A DNA stretch of 11,267 nucleotides from Candidatus Atribacteria bacterium. Its GTDB lineage: Bacteria; Atribacterota; Atribacteria; Atribacterales; Atribacteraceae. Location of the stretch: positions 1 to 11,267 of the forward strand of contig JAPLGF010000320.1 in the NCBI GenBank assembly GCA_026390275.1, written 5' to 3'. The notes below the pieces were generated by a model that did no database searches, had not been told where the DNA came from, and saw nothing but the letters and a program-made list of their open reading frames with translations. Positions 8,016-11,267 of the stretch are shown piece after piece. Made by a program: the position numbers and the translations under genes. Position 1 is the first letter of the stretch, and the number at the start of each line of letters is the position of its first letter.

Positions 8016-8066
8016 AATTACACCTCCTGGTATTCTGGATTTAACCGGTTACCAGGAGGTGTAATT
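8016..8066. repeat. Perfect 17-bp inverted repeat, possible terminator
   Basis: AATTACACCTCCTGGTA (8016-8032) is exactly complementary to TACCAGGAGGTGTAATT (8050-8066) across a 17-base loop. Its right arm runs into a short T stretch, so on the + strand it could act as a terminator, though no + strand gene enters it. It could also be the pair of ends of a tiny decayed element. It starts six bases after repeat copy 3. Confidence 0.7.
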
Positions 8067-8246
8067 TTTGGGGGAAAGTCCCACTTCCTTCCTGGATCAC
8101 CTGGAAGGCCTATGCCAGTAACCCCCGCTGCGGTCATTATGAGATCGACCCCCAGGATGCAGGATGAATCAATCCCCACCCCCATAGAAGAACCATTCAG
8201 CGCTACTTCACAACCACCTTCTTCACCGTTTTTTCCGTGAGTTTAG
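8067..8246. other. Gap with possible decayed coding remnant, unidentified
   Basis: No intact gene. One + frame reads WITWKAYASNPRCGHYEIDP, then a stop, then a further open stretch ending near repeat copy 4. It has a protein-like look but I do not recognise a family, and the in-frame stop means it would be a pseudogene at best. Confidence 0.3.
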
Positions 8247-8268
8247 GGTGCCTGGCACCAAGTTATCA
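8247..8268 (+). repeat. Interspersed palindromic repeat, copy 4 (right part)
   Basis: GGTGCCTGGCACC followed by AAGTTATCA. The left outer arm is replaced by unrelated sequence and the right arm is cut after ATCA. Confidence 0.85.
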
Positions 8269-8290
8269 CATTTTTCCCTGGAAGGGGTGT

Positions 8291-8353
8291 TTACCGGCTC
8301 AGTTTCATCTTCACCAATCGCCTGGTTCCCTCGTAATCGGTATCCTCCGGGTA
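8291..8353 (-). pseudogene. Short C-terminal tail of an unidentified protein, bounded by repeats
   Basis: On the minus strand, directly after repeat copy 5, a frame reads YPEDTDYEGTRRLVKMKLSR and stops. Twenty residues are too few for a family call, but the charged ending followed by a stop looks like a genuine protein C-terminus. Copies 4 and 5 lie on either side in opposite orientations. The pattern (repeat at the broken 5' end, natural stop at the other) matches the Rpn-type and transposase fragments. Confidence 0.35.
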
Positions 8354-8380
8354 TAACTGAGCGCCAGGCACCGTTAAGTT
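8353..8380 (-). repeat. Interspersed palindromic repeat, copy 5 (inverted, variant)
   Basis: Read on the minus strand: AACTTAAC, GGTGCC, T, GGCGCT, CAGTTAT. The core and arm layout match the family with several substitutions. Copy 2 shares its CAGTTAT right arm. Confidence 0.75.
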
Positions 8381-8423
8381 CATATTTTAGATGATTCAAT
8401 TCGAGATCTATCTTTTCTGATGA

Positions 8424-8429
8424 TATAAT
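8424..8429 (+). promoter_or_regulatory. Candidate -10 box for hicBA
   Basis: A consensus TATAAT lies 18 bases before the hicB GTG codon. A GAGGT ribosome site (8436-8440) follows. No good -35 hexamer is seen at the right distance; the best is TTCGAG, with an 18-base spacer. HicB proteins commonly repress their own promoter, but no clear operator is visible. Confidence 0.45.
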
Positions 8430-8447
8430 ATTTATGAGGTAAAAAAA

Positions 8448-8720
8448 GTGCCTATTCAATTGATCTTAAGCCATTATATTGAAAGTGCCCTCTATCGAGC
8501 CGAATATGAGAAATTAGAGGATGGAATCTATAGTGGTCGGATTCCCTTTTTCCCTGGGGTAGTAGCTTTTAGCTCGACCCTGACCCTTTGCCAAGAGGAA
8601 CTTCAATCCACTCTGGAAGACTGGATTGTCCTCGGGCTGAAATTGGGTCATCCTCTTCCAGTTATTGACGACATTAACCTCAACCAAGAGCCGATTATTG
8701 AGCCGCTGGACACCCTGTAA
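8448..8720 (+). CDS. hicB: HicB-family antitoxin
   Basis: 90 residues. LILSHYIESALYRAEYEKLEDGIYSGRIPFFPGVVAF and the following TLTLCQEELQSTLEDWIVLGLKLGHPLPVI are the hallmark of the HicB/UPF0150 fold, a partly degraded RNase H-like domain that binds and neutralises the HicA toxin. No C-terminal helix-turn-helix or ribbon-helix-helix domain follows, so this is the short antitoxin type. The start is GTG, chosen for the GAGGT 8 bases upstream and for the position of the conserved first strand. The hicA frame overlaps its 3' end. This antitoxin-first order is the reverse of the E. coli hicAB order but is common for this subfamily. The pair looks intact among decayed neighbours, as expected of an addictive module. 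Confidence 0.9.
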   Translation: MPIQLILSHYIESALYRAEYEKLEDGIYSGRIPFFPGVVAFSSTLTLCQEELQSTLEDWIVLGLKLGHPLPVIDDINLNQEPIIEPLDTL

Positions 8721-8931
8721 ACGACGCGATTTTATACGAGCATTGAAAAAACTGGGGTTCATTGGACCTTTTTCTGGGACTCGCCATCAGTTCATGGTTT
8801 ATCAAACCCACCGCTTATCCATTCCTTCATATGAGGAATATTCGGTTTCCCAACTTCGAGTTTTGATTGCTGAAACAGAAACAATTCTTCACCGATCAAT
8901 TCCTCTTGGTGAATGGGAAAGTTTAGTTTGA
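8698..8931 (+). CDS. hicA: HicA-family toxin (mRNA interferase, YcfA-like)
   Basis: About 77 residues. CKRRDFIRALKKLGF followed by GPFSGTRHQFMVY, HRLSIPSYEEYSVSQLRVLI and a C-terminal EWESL match YcfA-like HicA proteins, small dsRBD-fold ribonucleases that cleave mRNA. The likely catalytic histidine is in GTRHQ (His30 from the chosen start). No ATG or GTG is in frame near the conserved KRRDF motif. I chose TTG at 8698 with a weak AAGAG upstream; TTG at 8665 is also possible. Either start overlaps hicB, so translation is probably coupled to that of the antitoxin. It is also possible that the original start was lost and the toxin is silent. Partner of the HicB protein encoded upstream. Confidence 0.86.
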   Translation: MSRWTPCKRRDFIRALKKLGFIGPFSGTRHQFMVYQTHRLSIPSYEEYSVSQLRVLIAETETILHRSIPLGEWESLV

Positions 8932-8940
8932 TACATATAA

Positions 8941-9170
8941 GGTGGAGCCAGGACTTGCTATTCCAACCTGATCGGTGCCGTCTTCTTCCTGGACCGAAAA
9001 ACCAGCCGGCAGGAGCTGACCCTGAAACTCAGAAAACTCATCGGGGTGATGCGGTCTCTTTCCCCGGAACATTTTCAACTTCTTAAAATCTGGATGGTCA
9101 ATATTCTGAAGGCCAAACTTCCGGTATCAACCTCACCGGGGATCGATACCTTTCTGGAAGATGTAATAAG
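8941..9170 (+). pseudogene. Middle fragment of an Rpn/PD-(D/E)XK nuclease-transposase family protein
   Basis: After an in-frame stop at 8938, the + strand reads YSNLIGAVFFLDRKTSRQEL, continues through IGVMRSLSPEHFQLLKIWMVNIL and KAKLPVSTSPGIDTFLEDVI, and ends at repeat copy 6, which supplies a stop. The layout (GA-F-LDR segment, helical stretch, then W-NIL-LP) resembles the part of Rpn-family proteins just after the nuclease domain. Both ends are missing. The last residues, FLEDVI, correspond to the place where the minus-strand fragment at 7731-7972 begins (YDVINKSK), so together they would cover the C-terminal half of one such protein. Their codons differ, however (GATGTAATA against GATGTCATT), so they are probably from different paralogues. 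Non-functional as it stands. Confidence 0.62.
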
Positions 9171-9197
9171 TTTCTGGTGACAGGCACCGTAAAGTTT
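9168..9197 (-). repeat. Interspersed palindromic repeat, copy 6 (inverted, variant)
   Basis: Read on the minus strand: AAACTTTAC, GGTGCC, T, GTCACC, AGAAACTT. The core matches copies 1 and 8; the outer arms differ. It is the boundary between the Rpn middle fragment and the fragment at 9195-9356. Confidence 0.8.
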
Positions 9198-9356
9198 CGT
9201 TTTGTTGCGAACGGCAAGATATATGTCGGGCAGGACCTGACCGACAGCATCAACTACTTCGGTAGTGCAAGCAGCGCCCTCATTGGTAAGGATTTCACAA
9301 GGGAGGAACGTCGTGACTTCACCATTCGGAAAGAGATAAGGCAGCCGGGCAATTGA
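9195..9356 (+). pseudogene. Fragment with GIY-YIG-like N-terminal motif
   Basis: Directly after repeat copy 6, a frame reads FRFVANGKIYVGQDLTDSIN, then YFGSASSALIGKDFTREERR and DFTIRKEI, and stops. NGKIYVG resembles the GIY-YIG signature, and FTREERRDFTIRKEI has the look of a continuing nuclease domain. It lacks its own start and is far shorter than a usual domain of about 90 residues or more with catalytic Arg and Glu. Base use is richer in CG steps than in the metabolic half. The assignment is tentative. Confidence 0.4.
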
Positions 9357-9360
9357 CATC

Positions 9361-9585
9361 GTGCTACGAGGGCATCGTGATCCAATCCGGTATGATGAGT
9401 CAGGTTTCGAGAGGAAGCCACATGTCACGCGAGTCCCCGTAATTCGGTGGCAAGCGCCGGACGGGAGTGAACATTGGGTTCGGGCAACGCGGGAATTGAT
9501 CGAACGGGTCTCGCCGGGGAAGAGCGTGCGCAAACGTGTTGGGCGATGGTTCCCAGAATCCGTTGCCAACGAATCGCAGCATTGA
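9361..9585 (+). CDS. Small basic hypothetical protein, doubtful
   Basis: A 74-residue frame from GTG 9361, arginine-rich (VIRWQAPDGSEHWVRATREL, then IERVSPGKSVRKRVGRW). I do not recognise a family. WQAPDGSEHWV and the steady codon use look protein-like, and the high-CG composition matches the following lipoprotein and PAS genes. There is no clear ribosome site, and the start lies just after the stop of the preceding fragment. It may be a real small gene, a 3' remnant of a longer one, or chance. Confidence 0.35.
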   Translation: MLRGHRDPIRYDESGFERKPHVTRVPVIRWQAPDGSEHWVRATRELIERVSPGKSVRKRVGRWFPESVANESQH

Positions 9586-9607
9586 CGCGTCTCGGCAAGA
9601 ATGTGGA

Positions 9608-9665
9608 GCCGAACCAGCAGGTGCAGGCGACGCTTTACCGCGCGCCTGCACCTGCGTCGTTTGAC
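9608..9665. repeat. 58-base hairpin with attC-like layout
   Basis: GCAGGTGCAGGCG (9617-9629) and CGCCTGCACCTGC (9643-9655) form a perfect 13-bp stem around a 13-base loop. Just outside are GCCGAAC (9608-9614) and GTTTGAC (9659-9665), which are largely complementary. Integron attC sites have outer boxes RYYYAAC and GTTRRRY around an imperfect stem, at about 57 bases or more. Each outer box here misses that consensus at one place, and the stem lacks clear extra-helical bases. The hairpin is certain; the attC reading is speculative. It lies 15 bases before the lipoprotein ATG, so it may instead be a terminator-like or regulatory structure. Confidence 0.55.
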
Positions 9666-9680
9666 GAAAGGAGAAAAGGG

Positions 9681-10112
9681 ATGAAACGTAAACGTGTTTT
9701 GATGTCGATATGTACAGCACTGATCGTTCTCGTGACCGGCTGCGAGAGCAACAATGGAAACAGCACAAATAACGGAACCGTATTGGCGGGCACCGAGTGG
9801 AGATTGTCCGCATGGTCAGCAAGTTCATTGGATCCATCACGATTCACCATCACGGCCGATTTCGACGAATCGCGGATATCCGGAACTTCCGCTGTTAATT
9901 CGTACGGTGGGGTCTATTCAACCACTGCGAGCGGCAATTTCTCGGTCGGGGAATTGCAGTCGACCATGATGGGCGGTTCGGATGATGCGATGCGCGCTGA
10001 ATCAATGTACTTCGAACTGCTAAGGCGGGTGCGTAGGTTTACGGTGAACCAAACAACGCTGACGCTTTTCGATGAAGGCAACAACGTATCGCTGATCTTC
10101 ACGAGAAGATGA
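9681..10112 (+). CDS. META-domain lipoprotein
   Basis: 143 residues. The N-terminus MKRKRVLMSICTALIVLVTG precedes Cys21 in the lipobox VTGC, so the protein is probably exported, lipidated and anchored to a membrane. After a short Asn/Ser/Thr linker, LAGTEWRLSAW (about 35-45) begins a META/HslJ-like domain, with the typical ISGTSAVNSYGGVY middle and NNVSLIF C-terminal strand. META domains are small beta-rich modules. HslJ of E. coli is linked to novobiocin resistance, but the function here is unknown. The start is ATG 9681, with AAAGGAG 8-14 bases upstream and a good signal peptide. Longer upstream reading frames have no signal peptide logic. It is followed at once by the PAS gene, probably as one transcript. 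Composition differs from the metabolic half, suggesting acquisition. Confidence 0.82.
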   Translation: MKRKRVLMSICTALIVLVTGCESNNGNSTNNGTVLAGTEWRLSAWSASSLDPSRFTITADFDESRISGTSAVNSYGGVYSTTASGNFSVGELQSTMMGGSDDAMRAESMYFELLRRVRRFTVNQTTLTLFDEGNNVSLIFTRR

Positions 10113-10138
10113 AGCCGAATGTCGGGGAGGTAGACAAG

Positions 10139-10492
10139 ATGGATTTGAGAACATACGAGGCGATACTCGACAGCATCGACAGCCCAATTGTGTTCGCCGA
10201 TAACGATCACATTATCCGGTATCTGAACAAAGCGGCTAAGGTTCGCTACTATGAGAAACGCGGATACTCAGACCTCATAGGGAAGTCGCTGTTCGATTGC
10301 CACAACCCGGGATCCAAGGAGTACATCAAACGGATTCATGATCGACTCTTGGCGGGTGAAACCGCCATCTTTCTGAATGTGAACAAGGATCAGGAGAGAA
10401 TCACGGTCGTAGGAGTCCGTGGCGCCGCCGGGAAATTGCTCGGGTACTATGAACGATTCGAGAAAGGCACCGAACCACCGCCTGCAAACTAG
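10139..10492 (+). CDS. Stand-alone PAS-domain protein
   Basis: 117 residues, essentially one PAS sensor domain: TYEAILDSIDSPIVFADNDHIIRYLNKAA (5-33), GKSLFDCHNPGSKEYIKRIH (48-67), the strand pair ETAIFLNVNKDQERITVVGV, and DxxGKLLGYYERFE-like strands at about 96-108. No kinase, cyclase, helix-turn-helix or membrane segment is attached, so it may bind a small ligand or a partner protein rather than signal alone. The start is ATG 10139, with GGGGAGG 9-15 bases before it. An ATG at 10109 overlaps the lipoprotein stop but has no ribosome site and only adds a non-PAS leader. It is probably co-transcribed with the META lipoprotein and shares its composition. Confidence 0.84.
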   Translation: MDLRTYEAILDSIDSPIVFADNDHIIRYLNKAAKVRYYEKRGYSDLIGKSLFDCHNPGSKEYIKRIHDRLLAGETAIFLNVNKDQERITVVGVRGAAGKLLGYYERFEKGTEPPPAN

Positions 10493-10522
10493 TACATCGT
10501 TCTTTTAATAACATATCAATAA

Positions 10523-10759
10523 CTAAACGGTGATCTCATCCAGTTTATACGTCCAGGTAAACACCACCGGGGAGGCATTAACCTCGTCGAGGTATTGCAG
10601 AATACGTTGTTTCAGCTCTTCCCTGGAAGCCACCCGGAGGGTCCGGAGAAACGCCCGGGTCATTTTGTTGAAAAAGACCTCGATGAGGTTCAACCATGAA
10701 CCGGGTTTTGGGGTGTAGACGAACTCGAAACGATGGGTTTTTTCCTTGAGCCAGCCCAA
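10523..10759 (-). pseudogene. C-terminal fragment of an IS630-type transposase
   Basis: The minus strand reads GWLKEKTHRFEFVYTPKPGS, then WLNLIEVFFNKMTRAFLRTL, and ends YLDEVNASPVVFTWTYKLDEI plus two residues and a stop. This is the end of the DDE_3 domain of IS630-family transposases, including the last catalytic glutamate in WLNLIE. About 78 residues remain out of the usual 330 or more, and the two catalytic aspartates are missing. The break coincides with the left edge of repeat copy 7 at 10760. The frame can begin at a TTG next to the repeat, but that is not a natural start. No matching terminal inverted repeats were found, so the element is a dead relic. It points opposite to the PAS gene. 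Confidence 0.85.
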
Positions 10760-10798
10760 AACTTGATGGTGCCTGGCACCAAGTTATCAAGTTATTAA
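10760..10798 (+). repeat. Interspersed palindromic repeat, copy 7 (full length)
   Basis: Full-length copy with perfect arms, identical to copy 3 through AACTTGAT, GGTGCC, T, GGCACC, AAGTT, ATCAAGTT, ATT. Left edge: broken transposase. Right edge: start of the phage-type fragment. Confidence 0.93.
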
Positions 10799-11234
10799 GG
10801 CGGCGTCTTACACTGTTCTTACACCTATCTTCCAAAAAGAAAGAGAAATAGAAATAGAAGAAGAAAAAGAACAGGAAGAGGAAAGGGGATGCCAGGGGGG
10901 AGGGGAAACCTTTTCGGCTGGCGCCGAACCGCTTTCGGTTTTAAAAGAGGAGAGAAATCATTTCAAAAAAGATCAAATCCAAAACCAGGCTCCAACCATC
11001 CTCGATTTCTATAACCAGCAATTTGATGGATTATGGAAAGGAAGCTCAGGTTTACCCGGGAACGAGAGTGCCAAATCCGGGCACGTCTTAAATCCTTTAC
11101 CGTAGAAGAACTCAAAGAAGCCATGATCAATCTCCGCCGGTCCTCCTTTCACTGCGGGAATAACGATAAAGAAAAGGTCTATGCCACCCCGGAGTTCCTG
11201 TTCCGGAACGATTCCCAGGTCGACAGAAGAAGAA
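10799..11234 (+). pseudogene. Frameshifted fragment of a phage-type replication (replisome organiser-like) protein
   Basis: From 10797 one frame runs through a charged linker (KEREIEIEEEKEQEEERG) to ILDFYNQQFDGLWK. One base appears to be missing near 11040, because the protein continues in another frame as KLRFTREREC, then QIRARLKSFTVEELKEAMIN, then LRRSSFHCGNNDKEKVYATP and EFLFRNDSQVD. The C-terminal block (TVEELKEA, FHCGNNDK, YATPEFLFRND) is one I associate with phage or prophage replisome organiser-like proteins, which usually carry an N-terminal helix-turn-helix domain absent here. The frame stops in the linker frame at 11100 if no shift is allowed. Both ends coincide with direct copies of the repeat (7 and 8). 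Not functional. Confidence 0.65.
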
Positions 11235-11267
11235 AACTTGATGGTGCCTGTCACCAAGTTATTATAA
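11235..11267 (+). repeat. Interspersed palindromic repeat, copy 8 (near full length, at window edge)
   Basis: AACTTGAT, GGTGCC, T, GTCACC, AAGTT, then ATTATAA instead of ATCAAGTT. It carries the same GTCACC variant as copy 1. The window ends inside or just after it. Confidence 0.88.

Noticed and set aside
9474..9680. N-terminal extension of the lipoprotein gene
   Set aside because: It would run through the long hairpin and bury the signal peptide and lipobox. ATG 9681 has a proper ribosome site.
7609..11267. CRISPR array formed by the interspersed repeats
   Set aside because: Spacing is irregular (tens of bases to over 1.5 kb), copies occur in both orientations, and gene fragments lie between them.

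Overview
This looks like a bacterial chromosome segment of roughly 50% GC, most likely from an anaerobic, sugar-using heterotroph. Codon choice, the TTG starts and the simple-repeat-rich intergenic DNA would fit an uncultured lineage such as Atribacterota or a deep Firmicutes-like group, but that is only an impression; nothing here fixes the taxonomy.

Positions 1-7345 are dense, co-directional metabolic genes on the + strand. First comes the 3' part of a single-chain 2-oxoacid dehydrogenase E1 in which the alpha subunit is fused to the beta subunit. A major facilitator transporter overlaps it by four bases. Next are a FGGY carbohydrate kinase, a xylose-isomerase-like TIM-barrel protein and a second, paralogous FGGY kinase. 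The likely theme is uptake, isomerisation or epimerisation and phosphorylation of a sugar or polyol, beside a thiamine-dependent oxidative decarboxylation step. A 390-base array of short tandem repeats (heptamers and octamers) sits between the first kinase and the TIM-barrel gene.

Positions 7346-11267 are quite different: a mosaic of gene debris and small accessory genes. Eight copies of an interspersed palindromic repeat (core GGTGCC-T-GGCACC with AACTT/AAGTT arms) are scattered here and none was seen in the metabolic half. Gene fragments stop or start almost exactly at these copies: two different pieces of Rpn/PD-(D/E)XK family proteins, a short unidentified C-terminal tail, a possible GIY-YIG fragment, the C-terminus of an IS630-type transposase, and a frameshifted fragment of a phage-type replication protein bracketed by two direct copies. 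The apparently intact genes are a hicB-hicA toxin-antitoxin pair, a META-domain lipoprotein and a stand-alone PAS protein. The last two lie in a stretch (about 9200-10490) with visibly different base use, preceded by a long hairpin that vaguely resembles an integron attC site.

The most interesting feature is the repeat and its relation to the fragments. The repeat can fold in two mutually exclusive bulged hairpins, and its copies coincide with the breakpoints of at least five unrelated coding fragments. That suggests it marks, or causes, recombination or insertion breakpoints.
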